The position numbers were made by a program, and so were the translations under genes. A stretch of DNA of 7,462 nt from Pseudomonadota bacterium (GTDB lineage Bacteria; Pseudomonadota; Alphaproteobacteria; Rickettsiales; UBA1997), in the NCBI GenBank assembly GCA_009921385.1, contig RFXY01000044.1:1-7462 (forward strand), written 5' to 3'. Shown here piece by piece: positions 1 through 6,735 of this stretch. Below the pieces are notes generated by a model. It was not told the DNA's origin. It worked only from the letters and a program-made list of their open reading frames with translations, and did no database searches. Position 1 is the first letter of the stretch; every line of letters begins with the position of its first letter.

Positions 1-473
1 CGAGGAATTTTTTGTCACCGGTGAAGAGCCAGTGATCCCAGAGGTGTTGGCAGAGCCACGCGGAGCCGCTGTGGGCGGAGCCCCCACTGGCGGATTCGCC
101 GGGGGCGGTGAAGCCCCAGGGATTCGCGAGGACGTGGGCGACCCAACCGCGGGCGCCGTAATATTTCTGAGCGGTGACGGCACCGGGTTTTTGTAGTGAC
201 TCGATGAACGCGAAGAGCGGCTGGGCGAGGTCGCCGAGGGCGCACACCTCGGCGGGCCAGTAGTTCATCTGGAGGTTTACGTTGAGGTGCCAGTCGGCAT
301 TCCACGGGGCTTGGATTTCCTCGGCCCAGAGGCCTTGGAGATTCGCGGGGAAACCGCCGGGGCGCGACGAGGAGATGAGGAGGTAGCGGCCGAAATCGAA
401 GAAGAGGGCGGCGAGGCCGGGGTCGGCGGAGCCGGCTTGGAGAGCGGCGAGGCGCGCGGGTGCTTGATCCTGA
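1..473 (-). CDS. GH95-family alpha-L-fucosidase, internal fragment (foreign to the rest of the window)
   Basis: Translating the minus strand from about position 469 down to 1 gives roughly 156 uninterrupted residues that read as the catalytic region of a glycoside hydrolase family 95 protein (inverting alpha-1,2-L-fucosidases and relatives that trim fucosylated glycans). Landmarks in order, counted from position 469: FGRYLLISSSRPGGFPANLQ (about 26-45), GLWAEEIQAPWNADWHLN (about 46-63), NVNLQMNYWPAE (63-74) and AWLCQHLWDHWLFTGD (137-152). The Asn-X-Asn at 63/65 matches the asparagine pair that assists catalysis in Bifidobacterium AfcA; I cannot place the general acid with confidence. The family is usually 700 residues or more, so both ends are missing: the 5' end stops at the join with purF and the 3' end runs off the window. 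High GC and C/G-ending codons contrast with everything downstream. Family assignment is strong; membership in this genome is doubtful. Confidence 0.88.
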
Positions 474-477
474 GATC
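466..477. other. Probable chimeric join between GC-rich and AT-rich DNA
   Basis: Fucosidase-like sequence on the minus strand can be followed to about 469. PurF-like sequence on the plus strand begins at 474. Composition changes abruptly at the same place. GATC occurs at 466-469 and again at 474-477, the second exactly where PurF homology starts, as expected if Sau3AI/MboI-type ends were ligated or if an assembler joined on a very short overlap. No transposase, attachment site or target duplication is visible. Confidence 0.8.
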
Positions 478-1331
478 CACACGGGGTTCGCCCGCTTTCT
501 TTAGCAAAACTCAACGATTCTTGGGTTGTGGCTTCCGAAACTTGTGCTTTTGACATTATCGGTGCCAAATGGCAACGAGATTTACAACACGGCGAAATGC
601 TTATTATCGATAAAGATGGCACCAAATCCCTTTATCCGTTTCCTGCAAAACCTTCGAAATTTTGCATTTTTGAATATGTTTATTTTTCGAGACCAGATAG
701 CTTTATTGAAAACCAATATGTTTATGAAATGCGAAAAAATATCGGCATCGAACTTGCCAAAGAAATTGGCTCACTTGATGCCGATGTAGTGGTTCCCGTG
801 CCCGATTCTGGGGTGCCCGCCGCCATTGGTTTTGCCTTGCAGTCGGGCATTCCTTTTGAGCTTGGCATCATACGAAATCACTATGTTGGACGCACTTTTA
901 TTGAACCAACCGACAAAATCAGGCATTTTGGGGTAAAGCTCAAACACAATGCCAATTTAGCGGTGCTTAACAACAAAAAAGTTATCCTAATTGATGACAG
1001 CATTGTGCGAGGCACCACCTCTAAAAAAATCGTGCAAATGGTTCGAGAAGCCGGGGCAAAAGAAATACACTTTTTTATTGCTTCTCCGCCCACTGTCTCT
1101 CCTTGTTTTTACGGTGTTGACACCCCAGAAAAAAAAGATTTACTAGCTTCTTATATGTCAAAAGAAGAAATTCGGCAATTTATTGGGGCAGATAATTTAC
1201 AATATCTTTCTTTAAATTCTCTATATTTAGCAATCACCAAAACCGCTCGCAACAACAAAAATCCTCAATATTGCGATGCTTGTTTTTCTAACCAATATCC
1301 AATTACCTTAACCGATCATGAGCAACTCTAA
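474..1331 (+). CDS. purF: Amidophosphoribosyltransferase, C-terminal part (5' truncated)
   Basis: PurF makes 5-phosphoribosylamine from PRPP and glutamine, the first step of de novo purine synthesis. The reading frame is PurF-like from the GAT codon at 474 (DPHGVRPL, then SWVVASETCAFDIIGA), before the first possible start, GTG at 528, so 528 is not a real start. A TGA lies just upstream at 471-473. About 285 residues remain of a family usually 460-500 long; the N-terminal glutaminase domain with its catalytic cysteine is missing. The phosphoribosyltransferase domain is intact: VVVPVPDSGVPAAIGFA, and the PRPP loop VILIDDSIVRGTTSKK at 981-1028. Cysteines at 543-545, 1104-1106 (SPCFYG), 1272-1274 and 1281-1283 (CDACF) match the positions of the four Fe-S ligands in the Bacillus subtilis-type enzyme, so a [4Fe-4S] form is likely. 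The last 14 bases overlap xseB. The truncation coincides with the composition break and is probably artificial. Confidence 0.95.
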   Translation, partial: DPHGVRPLSLAKLNDSWVVASETCAFDIIGAKWQRDLQHGEMLIIDKDGTKSLYPFPAKPSKFCIFEYVYFSRPDSFIENQYVYEMRKNIGIELAKEIGSLDADVVVPVPDSGVPAAIGFALQSGIPFELGIIRNHYVGRTFIEPTDKIRHFGVKLKHNANLAVLNNKKVILIDDSIVRGTTSKKIVQMVREAGAKEIHFFIASPPTVSPCFYGVDTPEKKDLLASYMSKEEIRQFIGADNLQYLSLNSLYLAITKTARNNKNPQYCDACFSNQYPITLTDHEQL

Positions 1332-1521
1332 TTCTTCTTCTCAAAATCTTAGTTTTGAGCAAGCTATCAGCCGTTTAGAACAAATCGTCAACGAACTTTC
1401 TTCTAACAAAATCAACCTTGACGATATGATAAAACTTCATAACGAAGCCAACGAACTTCATAACTTTTGTCAAAAAAAATTACAAGAAGCTCAATTAAAA
1501 ATGGAAATAGTCAAAAATTAA
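1318..1521 (+). CDS. xseB: Exodeoxyribonuclease VII small subunit
   Basis: XseB is the small subunit of exonuclease VII, which binds the large catalytic subunit XseA in several copies and degrades single-stranded DNA from both ends in the cytoplasm. The 67-residue protein has the family's simple layout: a short polar Ser/Asn-rich head (1-12), then FEQAISRLEQIVNELSS (13-29), a short turn with LDDMIKLHNEANEL (34-47) and a second helix CQKKLQEAQLKMEIV (50-64), that is, a helical hairpin with heptad-like leucines and isoleucines. Length is within the normal 65-90 range. The ATG lies inside the end of purF in another frame, with a 14-base overlap including the purF stop, so translational coupling is likely. 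No Shine-Dalgarno sequence is evident. xseA is not in the window. In many bacteria xseB sits beside isoprenoid genes (ispA, dxs), so its position after purF is lineage-specific. Confidence 0.9.
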   Translation: MSNSNSSSQNLSFEQAISRLEQIVNELSSNKINLDDMIKLHNEANELHNFCQKKLQEAQLKMEIVKN

Positions 1522-1523
1522 TC

Positions 1524-1551
1524 TTGTCAAATAAAAAAAAAGTTTTAAAAT
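1524..1551 (+). promoter_or_regulatory. Candidate sigma-70 promoter for rpmJ and downstream genes
   Basis: TTGTCA at 1524-1529 (one mismatch from TTGACA) is followed after 16 bases by TAAAAT at 1546-1551 (one mismatch from TATAAT). It lies in the 62-bp gap between xseB and rpmJ, giving a leader of about 25 nt before the rpmJ ATG. The gap is very AT-rich, so chance -10 matches are expected; the -35 match and the spacing are what give it weight. It would drive rpmJ and possibly hemC, lysS, the CorC-like gene and hemA. No convincing terminator hairpin follows xseB. Confidence 0.5.
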
Positions 1552-1583
1552 ATTTGCTTTAATTTTTTCAACCATTTATTTTT

Positions 1584-1709
1584 ATGAAAATATACAATTC
1601 TATTAAATCTGCCAAAAAACGCGATAAAAATTGCAAAGTAGTTAGAAGAAAAGGCAGAATCTATGTTATCAACAAGGTCAACCCTAGGTTTAAAGCTCGT
1701 CAAGGTTAA
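1584..1709 (+). CDS. rpmJ: 50S ribosomal protein L36 (bL36), mostly cysteine-less type
   Basis: ATG at 1584 to TAA at 1707-1709 encodes 41 residues beginning [20 protein letters not shown] and ending [20 protein letters not shown]. This is the 41-residue alphaproteobacterial form of bL36, a small basic protein that packs against 23S rRNA in the large subunit. The core [12 protein letters not shown] and the end NPRFKARQG are hallmarks. The zinc-binding form has a CxxC...C...H set; here only one Cys (residue 17, aligned with the second ligand) survives and the others are replaced (Asp14, Asn31), so zinc binding is not expected. The gene stands apart from the ribosomal protein operons and lies just behind a candidate promoter. 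hemC begins 6 bases after its stop. No clear ribosome binding site precedes the ATG. Confidence 0.96.
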   Translation: MKIYNSIKSAKKRDKNCKVVRRKGRIYVINKVNPRFKARQG

Positions 1710-1715
1710 TTTTTA

Positions 1716-2651
1716 ATGTCTAGATTAGTAAGAATTGGCACTAGGTCAAGCAAGTTAGCCTTGGCTCAGGTTGCTGAAATTTATTTATCATTATCTTCTT
1801 TTCTTCACAAGATTAAGCTAGAAATAGTTCCAATCAAAACTAGTGGCGATATTTATCAATCTGTGAAATTAGCAGAAATTGGTGGTAAAGGCTTGTTTGT
1901 TAAGGAGCTAGAACAAGCTTTGCTTGACAATAAAATTGATATTGCGGTTCATTCTAGCAAAGATCTACCGCCAGTTTTGCATCATCAAACCGTTTTGGCT
2001 TCTATCACAGAAAGACAAAACCCTTTCGATGCCCTAATTTCTCATCGCAAAATCACCTCATTTTTTGATTTACCAAAAAATGCAGTTATTGCCACTTCTT
2101 CACCAAGGCGATCTGCTTTTTTAAAAAAACTACTACCCACAGCAACAATTGTTGATTTAAGAGGCAATATCGACACCAGAATCAACAAACTAAACGAAAA
2201 AAATTTTGATGCCGTAGTGTTAGCAATGGCGGGTCTTACCAGAATTAATCAAGATCATTTAGTGCAACATATTTTTAACGAAAACGAAATGTTGCCAGCA
2301 ACAGGGCAAGGTTTCTTGGCCCTACAAACTAGAGCAGACGATTTAGAAATTCAACAAATAGCCAGCTTAGTTAATCACAACGAAAGCAACATTTGCTTCA
2401 CTGCCGAACGAGAATTTTCGGCCACAATGCAAGGCGGTTGTCTCACTCCCATGGCAAGTTTTGCCACCATCAACAACAACGAGCTTATGTTAAAAACCGC
2501 CATTATTTCTGATTGCGGTTTAGAATATAATTTTCAACAACTCAACACTCAACAAATTTCTCATGAACAAGCCAAAAAACTCGGCAAAGATTTAGCCATC
2601 AAAACCAAAGCAGAGGCTGGTTCTTTATGGCAAAAAATTTCTACACTATAA
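1716..2651 (+). CDS. hemC: Porphobilinogen deaminase (hydroxymethylbilane synthase)
   Basis: HemC joins four porphobilinogen molecules into hydroxymethylbilane in the cytoplasm, the third dedicated step from ALA to haem. The 311-residue protein is full length and in register with the E. coli enzyme: RIGTRSSKLALAQ (6-18), IGGKGLFVKELEQALL (55-70), AVHSSKDLP (77-85) with the catalytic Asp at 83, ATSSPRR (126-132) and DLRGNIDTR (147-155) supplying cofactor-binding arginines, LPATGQG (193-199), and EREFSATMQGGCLTP (231-245). Cys242 is the residue that carries the dipyrromethane cofactor. The C-terminal domain 3 (about 225-311) is present but divergent, as is usual. The gene starts 6 bases after rpmJ, so cotranscription is very likely. 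A weak AAGG at 1702-1705, inside the end of rpmJ, could serve as the ribosome binding site. hemA, the first enzyme of the same pathway, lies two genes further on; hemB is not in the window. Confidence 0.97.
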   Translation: MSRLVRIGTRSSKLALAQVAEIYLSLSSFLHKIKLEIVPIKTSGDIYQSVKLAEIGGKGLFVKELEQALLDNKIDIAVHSSKDLPPVLHHQTVLASITERQNPFDALISHRKITSFFDLPKNAVIATSSPRRSAFLKKLLPTATIVDLRGNIDTRINKLNEKNFDAVVLAMAGLTRINQDHLVQHIFNENEMLPATGQGFLALQTRADDLEIQQIASLVNHNESNICFTAEREFSATMQGGCLTPMASFATINNNELMLKTAIISDCGLEYNFQQLNTQQISHEQAKKLGKDLAIKTKAEAGSLWQKISTL

Positions 2652-2701
2652 TCATAAACTCATCACACAATGCAAAATAACCAGCAAAAAATTAAATAGT
2701 C

Positions 2702-4279
2702 ATGTCAACTCACCATTACCAAGAAAGCACTGCTTGGCCTTTTTTAGAGGCAAAAAAAATCTTAACCAAAATTCAACATCAAACTCCCAAAAAAGGCTTT
2801 GTGCTTTTTGAAACTGGCTACGGACCTTCTGGCCTGCCTCACATCGGCACTTTTGGCGAAGTTGTGCGAACCGCTTTTGTGATGAAAGCTTTTTCTTTGC
2901 TCGCTCCTCACATTCCCATCAAAATGTATTGTGTTTCTGACGATATCGATGGCTTAAGAAAAGTGCCAGAAAACATTCCAAATCAAGAGCTAATTGCCAA
3001 GTATTTAGGCAAACCGCTCACTTCTGTGCCCGATCCTTTTGGCACTCATCAATCTTTTGGGCATCATATGAATGCCAGATTACAAAGTTTTCTTGATTCT
3101 TTTGGCTTTGAATACACCTTTATTAGTGCCACACAACAATATAAATCTGGCGCTTTTAACCAAACCATGCTGAAAGTGCTACACAAAAACGAAGAACTGC
3201 TCAAATTAATGCTACCCACTTTGGGCGAAGAAAGAAAGGCAACTTACAGCCCTTTTATGCCCATCGATCCACAAACCAACCTCGTGATCGACAAAGGAGT
3301 GTTGGCAATTAACCAAGAAAAACAAACCATCACCTATCTCGATAACAATCAACAACAGCAAGAAATTTCGGTGCTCGACGGCAACTGCAAATTGCAGTGG
3401 AAAATCGATTTCGGGGCTAGATGGCAAACTTTTGAAGTCGATTACGAAATTTTTGGTAAAGATCATCAACCAAACCAGCAAATTTATAGCAGTGTTTGCA
3501 AAATACTTGGCGGAAAACCGCCCATTAATTTTGTTTACGAAATGTTTTTATCAGAAACTGGCGAAAAAATTTCTAAATCCAAAGGCAACGGCATCGCAGT
3601 AGAAGATTGGCTAAAATATGCCCCCACACAATCTATGTCGCTGTTTATGTATCAAAAACCGCAAACCGCAAAACGACTCTATTTTGATGTCATTCCAAAA
3701 ACAGTTGACGAATACTTGGCTTTAATGAATTCTTTTGCCAGCCAAAGCCCTACCCAACAACTTGAAAACCCAGTTTTTCATATTCATCAAGGCAATCCAC
3801 CGCTAAATTATATTAATTTTCAAATCAGCTATTCTTTGTTGCTCAATCTTGCTTCGGCTTGCAACCCAGAAAATGAAAATATCTTATGGGGTTTTATCGC
3901 CAAATATGCTCCAAATATTAATCCAGAAACCTCGCCATTGTTAGCAGAAATGGTGCAAAAAGTGATTAATTATTATCACGATTTTGTCAAGCAAAGCAAG
4001 GTTTATTTAGCACCAAACCAAATGCAAATCAATCAATTGCAAGCCCTTAAACAGCAACTGCTATCAAGCGATGACGATGCCAATTCATTGCAAAATATAG
4101 TTTATAAAGTTGGCAAAGAACAGGGCTATGCCGATAGCATCGGCTCTTGGTTTTCGTTGCTTTATCAAATTTTGCTTGGCCAAAATCAAGGGCCCAGAAT
4201 CGGCTCTTTTATTGCTTTGTTTGGAGTTGAAAATTTTTGCCAACTTATCGATAAAGCAATTAATCAACAACTAAAATAG
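2702..4279 (+). CDS. lysS: Lysyl-tRNA synthetase, class I
   Basis: This cytoplasmic enzyme charges tRNA-Lys with lysine using ATP. It is the class I (Rossmann-fold) form, unrelated to the class II LysRS of most bacteria; class I occurs in archaea, spirochaetes and many Alphaproteobacteria. The 525-residue length fits the family. The ATP-binding signature is TGYGPSGLPHIGTFGEV (38-54, with HIGT at 47-50 as the HIGH motif), and the second is ETGEKISKSKGNG (285-297, with KISKS at 289-293 as KMSKS). CVSDDIDGLRKVP (77-89) is another strongly conserved block. The remainder (about 310-525) is the helical anticodon-binding region. ATG at 2702 is the natural start, followed by a short lead to FLEAKK. 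A 50-bp gap separates it from hemC and contains no obvious promoter or hairpin. Its TAG stop directly abuts the next ATG with no intervening base. Confidence 0.97.
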   Translation: MSTHHYQESTAWPFLEAKKILTKIQHQTPKKGFVLFETGYGPSGLPHIGTFGEVVRTAFVMKAFSLLAPHIPIKMYCVSDDIDGLRKVPENIPNQELIAKYLGKPLTSVPDPFGTHQSFGHHMNARLQSFLDSFGFEYTFISATQQYKSGAFNQTMLKVLHKNEELLKLMLPTLGEERKATYSPFMPIDPQTNLVIDKGVLAINQEKQTITYLDNNQQQQEISVLDGNCKLQWKIDFGARWQTFEVDYEIFGKDHQPNQQIYSSVCKILGGKPPINFVYEMFLSETGEKISKSKGNGIAVEDWLKYAPTQSMSLFMYQKPQTAKRLYFDVIPKTVDEYLALMNSFASQSPTQQLENPVFHIHQGNPPLNYINFQISYSLLLNLASACNPENENILWGFIAKYAPNINPETSPLLAEMVQKVINYYHDFVKQSKVYLAPNQMQINQLQALKQQLLSSDDDANSLQNIVYKVGKEQGYADSIGSWFSLLYQILLGQNQGPRIGSFIALFGVENFCQLIDKAINQQLK

Positions 4280-5539
4280 ATGTTTATTTCTTTATCTTGG
4301 CAAATATTTTATGTGGCAAGTTTAATTATTTTAGCAGGCTTGGTTTCGTGCTTTGAAACCGCCATCACCACCGCCTCTCGGGCAAAAATTTGGAAACTAA
4401 AAAACGATGGTTGTCAAAAAGCAAAAACACTCGAACATTTATTGCAAAATCGAACAAAACTAATAAGTGTGATGCTTCTTACCAATAATGCCATCAACAT
4501 TATCGCCTCTTCTTTAACCACCAAAATATTGCTAGAAATGTTTGGTGAAATTGGGGTCGTTTATGCCACGGTTTTTTTAACAGTCATAATTATTGTTTTT
4601 GGCGAGATTTTGCCTAAAACTCTCGCTTTACATCAGCCCGAAAAAATCGCCGTTTTCTTTGCTAATTTTATTAAAATTTTATATCAAATATTTTTGCCAA
4701 TAGTTCATGTTATCGAAAAAGTTATTGATAAAGCCATTGTTAATTTCAAAAAAAAAGAGCAAAGCAAAAATTCTGAACTTGAAGAAATCAGAAATACCAT
4801 CGAACTAAAAGCCAAAGAAGGCTCTATTTTTAAATACGACAAAGATTTACTCGATGGAGTGCTTGATTTATCTGATACTTCTATCCTTGAAATTATGGTA
4901 CATCGCAAAAACATTGCCTCCATCAACTACAATTTAAGCATTACCGAAATCATTAAAAAAGCCATTGAAATTGGCTACACCCGAATTCCTCTGTGGCAAA
5001 ATCAAGAAGAAAATATCACTCACATTTTAAATGTGCGAAAAATGCTAAAATCTCTTTATTTGCATAAAGGCGATATTAACAATTTTGATTTGCAACAAGT
5101 TATTGCCACTCCTTTTTTTGTGCCAAACTCCAACACTTTAAAAGCTCAATTGTTTTCTTTTCGTAAAATCAAAAAAAGAATGGCAATTGTTATAGACGAA
5201 TACGGCTCGGTGCAAGGTTTAATAACCCTCGAAGACATTTTAGAAGAAATAGTCGGAGAAATTAAAGAACCCGACGAAATTAACGAAATCAACATCGTCA
5301 AAAGCAAATCTGGGCTTTATAAAGTAAGTGGCAAAACTCTCATTCACGATCTCAATAAAAAACTTAATTGGCAACTGCCCACAAGTGAAGAAGCACTCAA
5401 TGTTTCTGCTTATATCATCAACTATTTAGGTCGAATACCAGAAGAAAAAGAACTATTCACCATCAATAATTTTTATTTTGAGATTGTTAAAAAAAATCAT
5501 AACGATATTATTTTAATCAAAATTAAAAAAATTAGTTAA
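4280..5539 (+). CDS. CNNM/CorC-HlyC family membrane protein with CBS domains (putative Mg2+/cation transporter)
   Basis: The 419-residue protein has the standard three-part layout. Residues 1 to about 150 form the CNNM (DUF21) transmembrane region: a first membrane helix (about 6-26), then the conserved ETAITTAS (26-33), hydrophobic stretches around 62-84 and 91-109, the conserved GEILPKTLAL (109-118), and a last helix (about 122-148). A cytoplasmic CBS pair follows (about 203-328); its second repeat is clear at MAIVIDEYGSVQGLITLEDI (301-320) and ends LEEIVGEI (321-328). Residues about 335-417 form the CorC_HlyC domain (GLYKVSGKTLIHDLN, then a beta-rich end). Relatives include the Mg2+ exporter CorC of Thermus, MpfA of Staphylococcus and rickettsial proteins annotated as haemolysin TlyC. 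Cation export is the better-supported role; haemolysin is a legacy name. The CBS pair probably binds ATP. The start is fixed by the abutting lysS stop. Exact substrate cannot be read from sequence. Confidence 0.93.
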   Translation: MFISLSWQIFYVASLIILAGLVSCFETAITTASRAKIWKLKNDGCQKAKTLEHLLQNRTKLISVMLLTNNAINIIASSLTTKILLEMFGEIGVVYATVFLTVIIIVFGEILPKTLALHQPEKIAVFFANFIKILYQIFLPIVHVIEKVIDKAIVNFKKKEQSKNSELEEIRNTIELKAKEGSIFKYDKDLLDGVLDLSDTSILEIMVHRKNIASINYNLSITEIIKKAIEIGYTRIPLWQNQEENITHILNVRKMLKSLYLHKGDINNFDLQQVIATPFFVPNSNTLKAQLFSFRKIKKRMAIVIDEYGSVQGLITLEDILEEIVGEIKEPDEINEINIVKSKSGLYKVSGKTLIHDLNKKLNWQLPTSEEALNVSAYIINYLGRIPEEKELFTINNFYFEIVKKNHNDIILIKIKKIS

Positions 5540-5542
5540 AAA

Positions 5543-6727
5543 ATGTATCAAGAATTTTTTATTACAGCAATAGAGCACTTAACACAAGAAAGTCGTTATA
5601 GAAATTTTGTTAATATTTCTAGATTATGCAGGCAGTTTCCGTATGCCATCAACAATCATAATCAGCAAAAAATTATTGTGTGGTGTTCTAACGATTATTT
5701 GGGTATGGGTCAAAACCAAGACTCTATCAACCTAGCCAAACAAGCCCTAGACCAATACGGCATTGGGGCGGGCGGCACCAGAAATATTTCTGGCAATAAC
5801 AAACCAATAGTTGAACTAGAACAAGCCGTTGCCGATTTACACAACAAAGAAAAGGCACTAGTTTGCTCTTCTGGCTACATCACCAACGACACCGCCATTC
5901 AGGCACTAAACCAAATCATTGAAAATCTCATCATTTTTTCTGATGCCAAAAATCATGCTTCCATCATTGCTGGCATTAGAAACAGCAAAGCCAAAAAACA
6001 TATTTTTGCCCACAATAATTTAGCAGATCTAGAAGAAAAACTAAAACTCTATCCAAAACAACAGCCCAAACTTATTATTTTTGAATCGGTTTATTCTATG
6101 GATGGCGATTTTGGCGACATTGCTGGCATTGTTGAGTTGGCAAAAAAATATCAAGCCCTCACCTACATAGACGAAGTGCATGCGGTAGGCATTTATGGGC
6201 AAGGAGCTGGCCTAAGCAAGCAATTAAACTTGCATCAAGAAATAGATTTTATTCAAGGCACTTTTGGTAAAGCTTTTGGGGTTTTTGGTGGTTATCTTAC
6301 TGGCAATAAAATTGCTATCGATGCTATCAGAAGCTATGCTTCTGGCTTTATTTTTAGCACCGCCCTGCCCCCCGTCCTTGCTGTTGCTATTTTGGCAAAC
6401 ATTTCGCACCTACAACAAAATCAACAAGAAAGAACTGTTTTGTTTGACAATGTCAATTATTTAAAACAAAAATTACAACAAGCCAACATTAAAAATTTTA
6501 ACAATCAATCGCACATTGTTTCTGTTTTAATTGGCAATGCCTATAAAGCTCAACAAATTTCAACCGATCTATTAAATGAGCACAACATTTATGCGCAACA
6601 CATCAACTATCCCACAGTTGCCAAAAACGACGAAAGACTTCGTATAACCGCCACTTCTTTGCATACTTTTGCTATGATCGATCAGCTAGTTTTGGCTTTA
6701 CAGCAAACTATCAAAAAAAATTCCTAA
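5543..6727 (+). CDS. hemA: 5-aminolevulinate synthase (C4 pathway)
   Basis: A PLP-dependent alpha-oxoamine synthase that condenses glycine and succinyl-CoA to 5-aminolevulinate, the first step of haem synthesis in Alphaproteobacteria and mitochondria. The 394 residues match the family length. Key residues, by alignment with the Rhodobacter enzyme: Arg20 (RYRNF), Asn50 (CSNDYLGMG), Thr79 (GIGAGGTRNISG), His138 (KNHASII) stacking on PLP, Asp210 (IDEVHAVGIYG), the Schiff-base Lys243 (GTFGKAFGVFGGY) and Arg367 (ERLRIT) binding the glycine carboxylate. INYPTV (354-359) followed by ERLRIT separates ALA synthase from the related enzymes KBL, BioF and SPT. The start lies 3 bases after the CorC-like gene's stop, so cotranscription and probably coupled translation are likely. 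No Shine-Dalgarno sequence is seen. The gene ends at TAA, 13 bases before the first GC-rich palindrome of the downstream repeat, which may help end transcription. Confidence 0.97.
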   Translation: MYQEFFITAIEHLTQESRYRNFVNISRLCRQFPYAINNHNQQKIIVWCSNDYLGMGQNQDSINLAKQALDQYGIGAGGTRNISGNNKPIVELEQAVADLHNKEKALVCSSGYITNDTAIQALNQIIENLIIFSDAKNHASIIAGIRNSKAKKHIFAHNNLADLEEKLKLYPKQQPKLIIFESVYSMDGDFGDIAGIVELAKKYQALTYIDEVHAVGIYGQGAGLSKQLNLHQEIDFIQGTFGKAFGVFGGYLTGNKIAIDAIRSYASGFIFSTALPPVLAVAILANISHLQQNQQERTVLFDNVNYLKQKLQQANIKNFNNQSHIVSVLIGNAYKAQQISTDLLNEHNIYAQHINYPTVAKNDERLRITATSLHTFAMIDQLVLALQQTIKKNS

Positions 6728-6735
6728 CTCGATTT

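Noticed and set aside
15..482. A 155-codon minus-strand open frame rich in Arg and Pro
   Set aside because: It is an out-of-frame shadow of the GH95 fragment. The neighbouring minus-strand frame gives clear family motifs, while this one gives low-complexity R/P sequence typical of GC-rich shadows.
287..553. Plus-strand open frame across the join
   Set aside because: It is antisense to the fucosidase fragment and then out of frame with purF, with Gly/Glu/Ala-rich low-complexity sequence and no recognisable domain.
528..1331. GTG at 528 as a genuine purF start
   Set aside because: PurF-like residues continue upstream in the same frame to 474 (DPHGVRPLSLAKLNDSWV), so the GTG is simply an internal valine codon.
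1522..1583. Intrinsic terminator after xseB
   Set aside because: The gap has A and T runs that can pair weakly, but no GC-containing stem. The promoter-like hexamers explain it better.
2652..2701. Promoter or regulatory RNA between hemC and lysS
   Set aside because: Only AT-rich sequence is seen, with no paired hexamers at proper spacing and no T-box-like stem or specifier; 50 bases is too short for a T-box.
3212..3481. Minus-strand open frames inside lysS, the CorC-like gene, purF and hemA
   Set aside because: All lie antisense to well-conserved coding sequence and show no domain, start context or conservation pattern of their own.
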